Shown: in pieces, positions 16,843 through 27,571 of the stretch
Layout of the letters: each line of letters opens with the position of its first letter
How positions within the stretch are numbered: the stretch's first letter is position 1
Assembly (NCBI GenBank): GCA_036824005.1
Contig: DAITBA010000001.1
Coordinates: 620,001-684,000 of the forward strand
Length of the DNA: 64,000 nt
DNA from: DAITBA01 sp036824005
Lineage (GTDB): Bacteria > Pseudomonadota > Gammaproteobacteria > Burkholderiales > Rhodocyclaceae
Direction of reading: 5' to 3'
The notes under the pieces: generated by a model
What the model was told of the DNA's origin: nothing
What the model saw: the letters and a program-made list of their open reading frames with translations, nothing else
The model's database searches: none
Position numbers and translations under genes: made by a program

Positions 16843-17178
16843 ATGAGGAAAAGAGCTTTCTGCCGTTTGACGGCCGGGCTTGCTGCCGCCGCGATCGCGG
16901 CGGCGGTCGTCGCGGCACCGCCTCCCGACGAGCCGATCACCGGCGACAAGGGCTCGGACATGCTGATCGACCTCGTGGTGATGCGTCCCATTGGACTGGT
17001 GACGACGGTGATCGGCGCAGCCGCCTTCGTCGTCGCGCTGCCCTTCACCGTGCCCACCGGCAGCGTCGAAGAATCAGCGCGCATGATGGTGGGTAAGCCC
17101 GCCGAGTACACCTTCAATCGTCCGCTGGGCGATTTCCATCGCTGCGGCGCCGATCGGCATCCCTGCGGCGGTCCGTAG
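16843..17178 (+). CDS. Small secreted/membrane protein, unknown function
   Basis: A 111-residue protein with an N-terminal signal peptide (CRLTAGLAAAAIAAAVVAAP) and one further hydrophobic stretch (LVTTVIGAAAFVVALPFTV, about residues 53-71). It ends in a short Cys-containing tail (HRCGADRHPCGG). The start ATG has GGAG eight bases upstream; an earlier in-frame GTG lies inside the repeat arm. Small betaproteobacterial proteins of this kind have no known role that I can name. Its 3' end overlaps the convergent DMT transporter gene by 65 bases. Confidence 0.65.
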   Translation: MRKRAFCRLTAGLAAAAIAAAVVAAPPPDEPITGDKGSDMLIDLVVMRPIGLVTTVIGAAAFVVALPFTVPTGSVEESARMMVGKPAEYTFNRPLGDFHRCGADRHPCGGP

Positions 17179-18079
17179 GCGTCGCCTCCTCTTCCCGGGA
17201 CGCTGCGCGGGCGTTTGCGCGCAGCAGCACAACGGCCAGTGCCAAGACGATCAGCAATGCCGCCCAGTAGTCCTCGGTGTGAGGAAGTTCGTCCACCAGC
17301 CAGACGGCGGAGGCCAGGCCGATGATCGGGATGAACATGATCGAAAGCGCGCTCGCTACCGGCGGAAGACTGCGGGCGATGGAAAACCAGATGATCTGCG
17401 CCGCGCCATAGTTGATGGCGAAGCCATAGACGAGCGCCGCCCACATGCCGGGCGAGAACGACCAGACGGGCGCCGGTTCGAACGCCCAGGCCAGTGCCCA
17501 GAACACCGGAACGGCCAGCCCGATCATCCACACAGTCAGCGCTTCCGTGGTCACTGCCACGACGACCCGGCGCAACATTAGCGTGCCCAGAGCCCAGGCG
17601 CAGGCCGCGCTCAGCATCCACAAGGCGCCGATGGGCTTGCCGGCAATCGTCGCCAATTCGTGGCGCAGCAGCAGGGCGACCGCCGCGGCCGAGCACGCCG
17701 TGCCGACCCAGTAGCGCGTCGTCATCTTCTCGCCGAACAACGCCACGCCCAGCAGCACGGTCCAGATCGGCATGGTGAAGCCGAGTATGGCGGCGCGCCC
17801 CGAGGCGAGCGCTTGCACGCCGAAGATGGACAGCGCATGCCAGCCGAGCACGTTGGCGGCCGCCAGGACCAGCACGCGTGACAGATCGCGGCGCGGCATC
17901 GCCAGCGCGACACCGCGCGCCCGGTACCAGGCGATCAGCAGCAGCACGCCCCCGGTCATGGTGACGGCGCGGAAATAAAGCGGGGTCATCTCGCGCAGCG
18001 AGAACTTCATGATCGGCCAGTTTAGGCCCCAGAACAGCGTCAGCAGGGCCAACGCCGCGAATGAACGCGTCTTGAGCAT
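17114..18079 (-). CDS. EamA/DMT-family transporter
   Basis: A 321-residue inner-membrane protein with about ten predicted helices in two EamA repeats (first opens LALLTLFWGLNWPIMKFSLR; second opens GALWMLSAACAWALGTLML). The drug/metabolite transporter superfamily mostly exports amino acids or other small metabolites; the substrate is unknown here. A charged Arg/Asp-rich cytoplasmic tail (residues about 293-321) ends the protein. The gene converges on the small secreted protein, overlapping it by 65 bases. Confidence 0.88.
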   Translation of the reverse strand: MLKTRSFAALALLTLFWGLNWPIMKFSLREMTPLYFRAVTMTGGVLLLIAWYRARGVALAMPRRDLSRVLVLAAANVLGWHALSIFGVQALASGRAAILGFTMPIWTVLLGVALFGEKMTTRYWVGTACSAAAVALLLRHELATIAGKPIGALWMLSAACAWALGTLMLRRVVVAVTTEALTVWMIGLAVPVFWALAWAFEPAPVWSFSPGMWAALVYGFAINYGAAQIIWFSIARSLPPVASALSIMFIPIIGLASAVWLVDELPHTEDYWAALLIVLALAVVLLRANARAASREEEATPTDRRRDADRRRSDGNRPADD

Positions 18080-18231
18080 GGGGCGGTGGCAATGATCCGA
18101 GCCGTGCCATTATCGCCTCTACGCCGCGGTTGGATTTGAACTATAAATACATAAGGCGAAGGCGCGCCTACGCCGAGGTCTAGCCGCGGTGCCGCCGGCA
18201 GGTGGCGGCAATCACACGTCAGGAGCTCACG

Positions 18232-18948
18232 ATGCGCAAATCGGAACTTGTCGTCATGGCAATCGCATGTTCCCTGGCCAGCCCGTCGCTGCTGGCGCAG
18301 ACCGGTCTCAGGGTGTACCCCGGCGGCCACGGTTCGGGATACGCGTCGGGCAACGACGGCGGCGCCGCGAGCTTGCCGTCACCGAGGCTAGCCGATGTGC
18401 GTATGATCGACCCCTACGCGCTGGCGGGAGCCGCCGGCGATGGCGCACGCATCGGCGGCTACGTGCCGACTGCGCCAGGCGCCGGATTCGCGGTCGGCTC
18501 GTTCAATCTCTACGACGGCCAGGCCAGCGGCATGTCGTTCGACCTGACGCCGGCTGGTCGCGCCGAAGCGGCGCCTGGTCCGGCGGGGCAGGAGTACGCA
18601 CCCGGCAATTACTCGATCCAGGGCGATCTGTACAGGACCTACGGCCGCTTCGCCGCCTTCGGCAGCCTGGGCTGGAAGAAGCTGACCAGCGCGACGGGCC
18701 TGAATCTCGGCGATCCCCACTTCGGCTCCGTCGGCGGTCTGTACCGCTTCAGCGCCGACACCACGGGCGGGTTGAGCTACGACCGCGGCCAGAACGTTTT
18801 CTACAGCCGCAACTACGGCGGCGGGCTGACCGCCTTTATGACCCACAAGCTCGGCCAAGGGTTAAAGCTGCAGGGCTACGTGCTCAAGGGGCTCGCCGAG
18901 GGCAGCCCCAACTGGGGCGCCGGCGCCCTGTTCAGCGTCGGTTTCTGA
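18232..18948 (+). CDS. Predicted outer-membrane beta-barrel-type protein
   Basis: A 238-residue exported protein of unknown function. A signal peptide (about 1-23, ending SLLAQ) is followed by a Gly-rich region. The second half (about 120-238) has alternating polar/aromatic stretches (GRFAAFGSLGWKKL, FSADTTGGLSYDRGQ, LKLQGYVLKGLAEGSPNW). It ends in a terminal Phe (SVGF), the usual signal for outer-membrane barrel insertion. The ATG has AGGAG seven bases upstream. It directly precedes putA by 47 bases, so it might serve substrate entry for that pathway; that link is only inferred from position. Confidence 0.6.
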   Translation: MRKSELVVMAIACSLASPSLLAQTGLRVYPGGHGSGYASGNDGGAASLPSPRLADVRMIDPYALAGAAGDGARIGGYVPTAPGAGFAVGSFNLYDGQASGMSFDLTPAGRAEAAPGPAGQEYAPGNYSIQGDLYRTYGRFAAFGSLGWKKLTSATGLNLGDPHFGSVGGLYRFSADTTGGLSYDRGQNVFYSRNYGGGLTAFMTHKLGQGLKLQGYVLKGLAEGSPNWGAGALFSVGF

Positions 18949-18995
18949 GACCGGGGCGGCCGCGCGGACGGCGGCTGCCCGGTGATGCGGTTGGC

Positions 18996-21923
18996 ATGGA
19001 TATCGCTCCATCGGCGCTGACGGACAGCGCTCCCGACCAAGTCCTGGAACAGGAAGTGCATGCCACCGGCGCGCGTCTGTTCGCCGTCGCCCGCCGTCGC
19101 CGGCCGCGCATCTACCGCGGGGTGCAGGGACTGCTGCTGCGCCAGGCGATGGAAGACACGGGGCTGCGCGATGCCTTGTTCCAGTTCGTCGATGTCATGC
19201 CCCAGCTCGGATCCGACGAGGACATCGCACGACACTATGGCGCGTACCTGGAGCAGGCCAAACTCCCGGGCTGGCGCGGCGCGCTGTTCGGCCTGGGCGC
19301 CCGGCCGGGATTCGCCTGGGCGGTGCGCATGGGTGTGGCCCAGTTCGCGCGGCTGTTTCTGGCCGAGGAATCGCCAGCGGCGCTGGGCCGCACCATCCGC
19401 TCGCTTGCCCGGGTGCCGGCCCTGGTGACGGTGGATACCGTCGGCGAGGCCGTGCTCACCGAGGCGGAAGCCGACAACTATCTCGCGCGCAACCTGGCGC
19501 TGATCCGCTGGCTCGAGCAGATTGGCCAAGAGACAGGGCAGGCGCCGCAGTTGTCGATCAAGCTCACCGCGTTGACGGCCCACTTCGATCCCCTCGATTC
19601 GGACGGCACGCGTCTGCGCGTGTTCCGGCGCCTGGAACCGCTCATGGTCGAGGTGGCGCGCACCGGGGCGACGCTGACCATCGACATGGAGCACTACGAG
19701 CTCAAGCCGCTCATTCTGGAGCTTTTCCTTGCCATGCTGGAAGCATGGCCGACGGCCGGCGCGCAGCGACCGTGGCTGCCGGCGATTGCCCTGCAGGCCT
19801 ATCTGCCCGAGACGACGAACGACCTGGAAACAGTGCTCGACGCGGCCCAGCGCTATGGCCGCCGGCTGGGCGTGCGTCTGGTCAAGGGCGCCTACTGGGA
19901 CCAGGAGCTGGCCTGGTCGGCGCAGCGCAACTGGCCGCTGCCCGTGTTCCGCGACAAGGCGCAGACCGATGCGCACTACGAAGACCTGACCCGGCGCCTG
20001 CTGGCCAATGCCGACACGCTCTACCCGGCCATCGCCAGCCACAACCTGCGCAGCCAGGCCGTCGCGCTCGCCTGGGCGCGGCGGCTTGGCCTGGATGCCG
20101 ACCGGTGGGAAGCGCAACTGCTCCACGGCATGGCCGAGCCCTTGCGCGACGCCCTCGCCGCTGCCGGCGTGCGCGTGCGCGTCTATCTTCCCTGCGGCGA
20201 GCTGATCACCGGCATCGCCTACCTGATCCGGCGCCTGCTGGAAAACACCGCGTCCACCTCCGTCCTGCGCCAGGCCTATGTCGAGGAGGCGGCCCTGGAG
20301 TCCCTGCTGGCGCCGCCGCAAGCCGCCGCGCCTGAATCAGGCATCGAGGCGGCACAGGACCACGGTTTCCGCAACGCACCGCTGACCGATTTCAGCCGGG
20401 TCGAGGAACAGTCGGCGTTCCGCGAAGCGCTCGCCGGCTGGCGCCGCGTTCTGCCCGTGCGCCACGCGCTGGTAATCAGCGGCTGCGCGGCGGCGGCAGA
20501 GCAGGCGTATACCGCGCGCAACCCGGCCGACCCCGACCATGAACTGGGCTCGGTGGAACTGGCGAGCCTGGCCCATGCCGATCAGGCGGTGGCCAACGCA
20601 AACGCTGCCTTTTCCGCCTGGCGCAGCCGCACGACCGCGCAGCGCGCCCACATCCTGCGCGCCGCCGCCGATGCCATGGTCGCCGGGCGCCATCGTCTGG
20701 CCGCCCTGCAGGTTTTGGAAGTGGGCAAAAACCGGCGCGAAGCCGACGCCGACGTCGCCGAGGCGATCGACTTCCTGCGCTACTACGCGGCCGAGGCGGA
20801 ACGGCTCGCCGGATGGCGCGAGACGGTATCCTTCCCCGGTGAGACCAACGTCATGGCCTACGAGCCGCGTGGCGTGGCGGTGGTGATTGCGCCCTGGAAT
20901 TTCCCGCTGGCGATCCTCGCCGGCATGACCTCGGCGGCGCTGGTCACCGGCAACTGCACCATCATGAAACCGGCGCTGCCCTCGCTGCTGGTCGCCCACG
21001 AGCTGCGGCGCCTGCTGCTCGAGGCTGGCGTGCCGCCGGACGTCTGCCAACTGCTGCCGGGCGATGCTCCGATCGGCGCCCATCTCGTCAGCCATCCCGG
21101 CGTCCACGTCATCGCCTTCACCGGCTCGCGCGCCGTCGGGCTGCAGATCCTCCAGGCCGCCCATACGCCGGCACCCGGGCAGCGCCACGTCAAGCAGGTG
21201 GTATGCGAGATGGGTGGCAAGAACGCGCTGGTGGTCGATCGCGACGCCGATCTCGACGAGGCGGTGCTGCACGTGCTGCACTCGGCCTTCGGCTTCCAGG
21301 GACAGAAGTGCTCCGCTGCCTCGCGCCTGATCGCCGTCGGCGACGTCCACGACCGCCTGCTGGAGCGGCTGATCGCGGCCATCGACGCGCAGCCCTGGGG
21401 TTCGCCGGAAAATCCCCGCTACAGCTTCGGCCCGCTCATCACCGAGGCGGCGCAGCGCAAGGCGCTGGATTACATTGGCATCGGCAGGATGGAAGGCCGG
21501 CTCGTCTATCAAGGCCGCGTGCCGGAACAGGGCTGGTACGTGCCGCCGACCATATTCACCGACATCCGGCCGGAGCATCGCCTGGCACGGGAGGAGATCT
21601 TCGGTCCGGTGCTGGCGGTGCTGCGTGCCCGCAGCTTCGAGGAGGCACTGGCCATCGCCCAGGACTGCGATTACGCGCTGACCGGCGGCGTGTGTTCGCG
21701 GCTGCCCGATCACCTGGCGCTGGCGCGTGATTGCTATCGCGTCGGCAATCTCTATCTCAATCGAAAAATCACCGGCGCCCGCGTCGGCGCCCAGCCCTTC
21801 GGCGGCGTGCGCCTGTCCGGCACCGGTATCCAGGCCGGCGGACCGGACTACCTCAAGCAGTTCATGTGGAGCCGCGTGGTCAGCACCAACACCTTCCGCC
21901 ACGGCTTTATCCCTTCGCAGTAA
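18996..21923 (+). CDS. putA: PutA, bifunctional proline dehydrogenase / glutamate-semialdehyde dehydrogenase
   Basis: A 975-residue enzyme that oxidises proline to glutamate through P5C/glutamate semialdehyde. The FAD-linked proline dehydrogenase domain (about 60-430; LSIKLTALTAHFD, VRLVKGAYWD, ASHNLRS) precedes an aldehyde dehydrogenase domain (about 480-960) with Glu738 (CEMGGKN) and nucleophile Cys772 (GQKCSAASR), 34 residues apart as normal. There is no N-terminal ribbon-helix-helix DNA-binding domain, so this is the short, non-repressor PutA type. The second half also finishes the ornithine route begun by the next gene. The start ATG has only a weak ribosome site. Confidence 0.96.
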   Translation: MDIAPSALTDSAPDQVLEQEVHATGARLFAVARRRRPRIYRGVQGLLLRQAMEDTGLRDALFQFVDVMPQLGSDEDIARHYGAYLEQAKLPGWRGALFGLGARPGFAWAVRMGVAQFARLFLAEESPAALGRTIRSLARVPALVTVDTVGEAVLTEAEADNYLARNLALIRWLEQIGQETGQAPQLSIKLTALTAHFDPLDSDGTRLRVFRRLEPLMVEVARTGATLTIDMEHYELKPLILELFLAMLEAWPTAGAQRPWLPAIALQAYLPETTNDLETVLDAAQRYGRRLGVRLVKGAYWDQELAWSAQRNWPLPVFRDKAQTDAHYEDLTRRLLANADTLYPAIASHNLRSQAVALAWARRLGLDADRWEAQLLHGMAEPLRDALAAAGVRVRVYLPCGELITGIAYLIRRLLENTASTSVLRQAYVEEAALESLLAPPQAAAPESGIEAAQDHGFRNAPLTDFSRVEEQSAFREALAGWRRVLPVRHALVISGCAAAAEQAYTARNPADPDHELGSVELASLAHADQAVANANAAFSAWRSRTTAQRAHILRAAADAMVAGRHRLAALQVLEVGKNRREADADVAEAIDFLRYYAAEAERLAGWRETVSFPGETNVMAYEPRGVAVVIAPWNFPLAILAGMTSAALVTGNCTIMKPALPSLLVAHELRRLLLEAGVPPDVCQLLPGDAPIGAHLVSHPGVHVIAFTGSRAVGLQILQAAHTPAPGQRHVKQVVCEMGGKNALVVDRDADLDEAVLHVLHSAFGFQGQKCSAASRLIAVGDVHDRLLERLIAAIDAQPWGSPENPRYSFGPLITEAAQRKALDYIGIGRMEGRLVYQGRVPEQGWYVPPTIFTDIRPEHRLAREEIFGPVLAVLRARSFEEALAIAQDCDYALTGGVCSRLPDHLALARDCYRVGNLYLNRKITGARVGAQPFGGVRLSGTGIQAGGPDYLKQFMWSRVVSTNTFRHGFIPSQ

Positions 21924-22050
21924 GCCGAACAAGCGGCGAACGAAAACGCCGCCGCGGCACTCAAAGTGTGCAATGGGGCGGCACGGTGCCGCGCTTCGCC
22001 ACAAGCGAAGGAAGGTCCGCCGCCGTGTGACGTTCCGAATGGGGGCGTGT

Positions 22051-24177
22051 ATGAGGGTCGTATCGGATCTCCCGGGCGCGTTCCGGCCAGTTCATTGCAT
22101 AGGTGTCGCCAGCAGCCTGGGGGCTGCGGATTTCGGCTGCGCCGAGGGTCCGCAGGTATTGCGCGAGCGAGGGCTGGTGAGCAAGTTGCGCCGTGGCGGC
22201 GTCGACGCCGCGTGGCGGGCGATGCTGCTGCCCGACGAGGCGGGCGGCAACCTGCAGCGCCTGGCCGTGCTCGGCGCGCGTCTCGCCCATCAGGTCGAGC
22301 AGGTCGTGCGGCGCGGCGAACGGGCGCTAGTGCTGGGGGGCGATCATTCCTGCGCCGTGGGTACCTGGCGGGGTGCCGCTCGCGCCCTAGGCGTCAGCGG
22401 ACGCGGAACGGCCCGCTTCGGCCTGATCTGGATCGACGCCCATCTCGACGCCCACGTGCCGGAGACCACGCCGAGCAACAATCTGCATGGCATGCCGCTG
22501 GCGGCGTTGCTCGGCCAGGGCGCGCCGGAGATGGCGGGGATCGAGGGACCGCTGCTGGCGCCGGAAAGTGTCTGCGTGCTGGGTGTACGCAGCTTCGAAG
22601 CGGAGGAAGCGCTGCTGCTGGCCCTGCTCGGCGTGCGCGTGTTCGACATGGAGGAGATCGGCAGGCGCGGCCTGACCGATGTGCTGCAGGACGCGCTGAC
22701 CATCGCGCGGCGCGACACCGACGCCTTCGGCGTGACCCTGGATCTGGATGCCATCGACCCGCGCGATGCGCCGGCGGTCGGCACGCCCGTGGCCGAGGGT
22801 CTGCGCGCCGAGGAACTGCTTGCCGCCCTGCGCGTGCTGCGCGGCTGCGAGGACCTGGTGGCGTTCGAGATCGCCGAGTTCGACCCCAACTACGACCGCG
22901 ATGGCAAAACCGCGCGGCTGATCACCGATCTTGCCGATGCCGTGCTGGCGCCGGATGCGGCGGCGCTCATGGCCATGGAGCGCCGCTACGGCGCACGCAA
23001 CTACGATCCCCTGCCGGTCGCGCTCGCGCGCGGCGAAGGCGCCTGGGTCTGGGATGTGGACGGCAAGCGTTACCTCGATATGATGTCGGCGTATTCTGCG
23101 GCCAGCTTCGGCCACTGCCATCCGCGCCTGACCAGCGCCTTGGCGCGGCAGGCGCAGCGCCTGGGCGTCACCTCGCGCGCCTATTACAACGACCGGCTGC
23201 CACTGCTGCTCAAGCGCCTGTGCGCGCTGACCGGGTTCGATCAGGCGCTGCCGGTGAACACCGGGCTCGAGGCGGTGGAGACGGCGCTCAAGGCAGCGCG
23301 CAAGTGGGCCTACACGGTCAAGGGCGTGGCCGCCGAGGCGGCGGAGATCATCGTCTGCGAGGGCAACTTCCACGGCCGCTCGATCGCCATCGTCGGCTTT
23401 TCGTCCGAGCCGCAATACCGCGACGGCTTCGGTCCCTTCCCGGCCGGCTTCAAGCGGGTGCCCTTCGGCGACGCCGATGCGCTGGAAGCCGCCATCGGCG
23501 CCAATACCGCCGCCTTCCTGGTCGAGCCGGTGCAGGGCGAGGGCGGCATCATCGTGCCGCCGCCCGGCTACCTGGCGCGCTGCGCCGAGATATGTCGTCG
23601 TCACAACGTGCTGTTGCTCTGCGATGAAGTGCAGACCGGGCTCGGGCGCACCGGCCGCCTGCTCGCCTGCCAGCACGACGCGGTGCGCCCCGACGGCGTG
23701 ATCCTGGGCAAGGCACTGGGCGGCGGGCTGCTGCCGGTGTCTGCCTTCCTGGCGCGGCGGGAGGTAATGCAAGTGTTCCGCCCCGGCGATCATGGCAGCA
23801 CTTTCGGCGGCAATCCGCTCGCCGCGGCAGTGGCCCTCGAAACGCTCGAGGTGCTGGCCGACGAGCATCTCGTGGAGCGTGCCGCGGCCCTGGGCGAGAT
23901 CCTGATGAAGGGTCTGGATGCCATCGACAGTCCGCTCATCCGCGAGGTGCGCGGCCTCGGCCTGCTGGTTGGCATGGAAGTCGATGGGCGGCAGATCAGT
24001 GCCCGCACGATCTGCGACCATTTGCTGGCACGCGGCCTGCTGACCAGGGATACGCACGAGACAGTGATCCGCTTCGCGCCACCGCTCGTCGTCAGCCGCG
24101 AGCAGATCGAATGGGCAGTGCGCACCGTGCGCGACGTCTTCGAAATACTCGGTTCGCCCCTGCGCAAGGCGGCATAA
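22051..24177 (+). CDS. Natural arginase / ornithine aminotransferase fusion
   Basis: A single 708-residue frame. Residues about 1-300 are an arginase: GGDHS with His99, IDAHLD with Asp129, His131 and Asp133, DLDAIDP with Asp231 and Asp233, all the Mn ligands. Residues about 305-708 are a full-length class III ornithine aminotransferase, starting YGARNYDPLPVALARGEG, with CDEVQTGLGRTG and the PLP lysine Lys554 (LGKALGGG). There is no stop, frameshift or linker between them. It would convert arginine to ornithine plus urea, then ornithine plus 2-oxo acid to glutamate semialdehyde, the substrate of the neighbouring PutA. The start is ATG 22051 after GGGGG; ATG 22039 is possible. Confidence 0.92.
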   Translation: MRVVSDLPGAFRPVHCIGVASSLGAADFGCAEGPQVLRERGLVSKLRRGGVDAAWRAMLLPDEAGGNLQRLAVLGARLAHQVEQVVRRGERALVLGGDHSCAVGTWRGAARALGVSGRGTARFGLIWIDAHLDAHVPETTPSNNLHGMPLAALLGQGAPEMAGIEGPLLAPESVCVLGVRSFEAEEALLLALLGVRVFDMEEIGRRGLTDVLQDALTIARRDTDAFGVTLDLDAIDPRDAPAVGTPVAEGLRAEELLAALRVLRGCEDLVAFEIAEFDPNYDRDGKTARLITDLADAVLAPDAAALMAMERRYGARNYDPLPVALARGEGAWVWDVDGKRYLDMMSAYSAASFGHCHPRLTSALARQAQRLGVTSRAYYNDRLPLLLKRLCALTGFDQALPVNTGLEAVETALKAARKWAYTVKGVAAEAAEIIVCEGNFHGRSIAIVGFSSEPQYRDGFGPFPAGFKRVPFGDADALEAAIGANTAAFLVEPVQGEGGIIVPPPGYLARCAEICRRHNVLLLCDEVQTGLGRTGRLLACQHDAVRPDGVILGKALGGGLLPVSAFLARREVMQVFRPGDHGSTFGGNPLAAAVALETLEVLADEHLVERAAALGEILMKGLDAIDSPLIREVRGLGLLVGMEVDGRQISARTICDHLLARGLLTRDTHETVIRFAPPLVVSREQIEWAVRTVRDVFEILGSPLRKAA

Positions 24178-24188
24178 GGAGGCGGACC

Positions 24189-25730
<1,542 letters not shown>

Positions 25731-25765
25731 GCGCCGCGCTCCCCCTCGTCCCGCGGACAGCCATT

Positions 25766-25852
25766 CACCGCAGAGGACACAGAGGACGCAAAGGCACTTC
25801 GGTCAGGCGGCGCTTCTGACTCTCCTCTGCGTCCTCCGCGTCCTCTGTGGTG
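25766..25852. repeat. Dispersed inverted-repeat element, copy 2
   Basis: Left arm CACCGCAGAGGACACAGAGG; right arm is the complement of CACCACAGAGGACGCGGAGG, enclosing about 25 bases. It lies between the aldehyde dehydrogenase and the symporter gene. As a transcript it would form a long hairpin and could attenuate read-through between the two genes. Confidence 0.8.
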
Positions 25853-25917
25853 GAGCGGATTTCTCGGATTCGCTGGACAGTCGGATCCTTCCGCGCAGGG
25901 CGGCTTCAGCGCGTTTT

Positions 25918-25926
25918 TGCTAGAAT
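25918..25926 (+). promoter_or_regulatory. Extended -10 element for the symporter gene
   Basis: TGCTAGAAT is an extended -10 (TGn-TAGAAT) 57 bases before the symporter ATG, downstream of repeat copy 2. No clear -35 is present. It suggests the symporter has its own transcript start. Confidence 0.4.
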
Positions 25927-25983
25927 GCGCCGTTCGTCCGCGCGCGGGGCTGTCCCCGTTCCCTTTCCTCCAAGGACCCGCCG

Positions 25984-27507
25984 ATGCTGCTCTGGTTCGT
26001 CATCCTTTATCTCATGGTTTCCGTCGGCATCGGTCTGTACGCGGCTACCCGCGTCCACAACACCAAGGACTTCGCCGTGGCCGGCCGCAGCCTGCCCCTG
26101 CCGGTGGTCACCGCCACGGTGTTCGCCACCTGGTTCGGCGCCGAGGCGGTGTTCGGGGTGTCGGCACAGTTCGTCAAGGAAGGACTGAAGGGCGTTGTCG
26201 CCGACCCGTTTGGCTCCTCCACCTGCCTGATCGTCGCCGGCTTCTTCTTCGCCACCCAGCTATACAAGCTGAATATCCTCACCGTCGGCGACTTCTACCG
26301 CATGCGCTACAACCGCACGGTGGAGGTGATCACCTCGCTGTGCATCGTCGTCTCCTACCTGGGCTGGGTATCGGCCCAGATCAAAGCCATGGGGCTGATC
26401 TTCTACATGGTGACCGACGGCGCGGTCAGCCAGAGCGCGGGCATGGTGCTCGGCGCACTGATCGTGCTGACCTACACCACGTTCGGCGGCATGTTCTCGG
26501 TGGCCATCCTGGATTTCGTGCAGATGACCGTGACCATGGGCGGTCTGCTCTACATCGGCTACGTGGTCAGCGGCATGACCGGCGGCGTCGGCGCCGTCAT
26601 CAGCCACGCCAGCGCCGCGGGCAAGTTCGAGTTCCTGCCGCCGGCCGATCCGTGGCTCTGGATCAGCTTCATCGGCGCCTGGGTGACCATGATGTTGGGA
26701 TCGGTGCCGCAGCAGGACGTGTTCCAGCGCATCACCTCCGCCAAGTCGGCGCGCATCGCCGTCAGCGGCTCGGTGCTCGGCGCCTCGCTCTACTTCTGCT
26801 TCACGTTCGTGCCCATGTTCATCGCCTATTCGGCGACGTTGATCGACCCGCAGGTATTCGGGGATCTGGTGGAGAAAGATTCGCAGCTCGTACTGCCGAC
26901 CCTGGTGCTGCAGCACATGCCACTGCTGGCGCAGATCCTGTTCTTCGGCGCGGTGCTGTCGGCGATCATGAGTTGCTCGTCGGCGACACTGCTGGCGCCG
27001 TCGGTCACCTTCGCCGAGAACATCGTCAAGGGCTTCTACCCAGGCATGAGCGACCGCAAGTTCCTCCTTCTGATGCGTTCCACCCTGGTCGGCTTCGCGT
27101 GCGCCGTGCTGCTTTACGCGCTCAACTCCGAACTGTCCATCTTCCACATGGTCGAGAGCGCTTACAAGATCACGCTCGCCGGCGCATTCGTGCCGCTGTT
27201 CTTCGGTGCCTTCTGGAAGCGCTCCACCACGCAGGGGGCGCTGTGCGCGACGCTGGGCGGACTGCTGTCCTGGATCCTGATCGAAGTGCTGATCGGCGAG
27301 GACAGCCCGGTACCGCCGCAGTTGATCGGGCTCGCCATCAGCGCCGTGGGCATGGTCGCGGGTTCGCTGCTGCCGCAGTGGGTGGGCCGGCCGACGCCGC
27401 TTCATCCGGCGCACGAAGCGCTGCACCATCACGCGCCGGCGCAGACCCACCACGTCGGCGAGCCGGCCCATCACCATCCCCACGAGCCGGGCAAGCACGG
27501 CGTCTGA
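25984..27507 (+). CDS. Sodium/solute symporter (SSS family) with His-rich tail
   Basis: A 507-residue inner-membrane symporter of the SSS family, with about 13 predicted helices. It starts MLLWFVILYLMVSVGIGLYAATR, and VAGRSLPLPVVTATVFATWFG matches the conserved Na+-binding N-terminal segment. Family members import proline, other amino acids, acetate or sugars; next to putA and arginine genes an amino acid or amine is the likely substrate. The C-terminal 40 residues are unusual: HPAHEALHHHAPAQTHH, then HHHPHEPGKHGV, about 13 histidines in a hydrophilic tail, a possible metal-binding or pH-sensing segment. The ABC importer genes begin 64 bases later. Confidence 0.9.
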   Translation: MLLWFVILYLMVSVGIGLYAATRVHNTKDFAVAGRSLPLPVVTATVFATWFGAEAVFGVSAQFVKEGLKGVVADPFGSSTCLIVAGFFFATQLYKLNILTVGDFYRMRYNRTVEVITSLCIVVSYLGWVSAQIKAMGLIFYMVTDGAVSQSAGMVLGALIVLTYTTFGGMFSVAILDFVQMTVTMGGLLYIGYVVSGMTGGVGAVISHASAAGKFEFLPPADPWLWISFIGAWVTMMLGSVPQQDVFQRITSAKSARIAVSGSVLGASLYFCFTFVPMFIAYSATLIDPQVFGDLVEKDSQLVLPTLVLQHMPLLAQILFFGAVLSAIMSCSSATLLAPSVTFAENIVKGFYPGMSDRKFLLLMRSTLVGFACAVLLYALNSELSIFHMVESAYKITLAGAFVPLFFGAFWKRSTTQGALCATLGGLLSWILIEVLIGEDSPVPPQLIGLAISAVGMVAGSLLPQWVGRPTPLHPAHEALHHHAPAQTHHVGEPAHHHPHEPGKHGV

Positions 27508-27571
27508 ACGGGGGCGCCGCACCGTGCGCACGCCGCTGACGACTGCCACAGGTCGTCGCTAGCCGTCGGCC

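Noticed and set aside
22387..24057. A long open frame antisense to the arginase-OAT fusion
   Set aside because: Same effect; the composition is that of reverse-strand shadow and there is no ribosome site.
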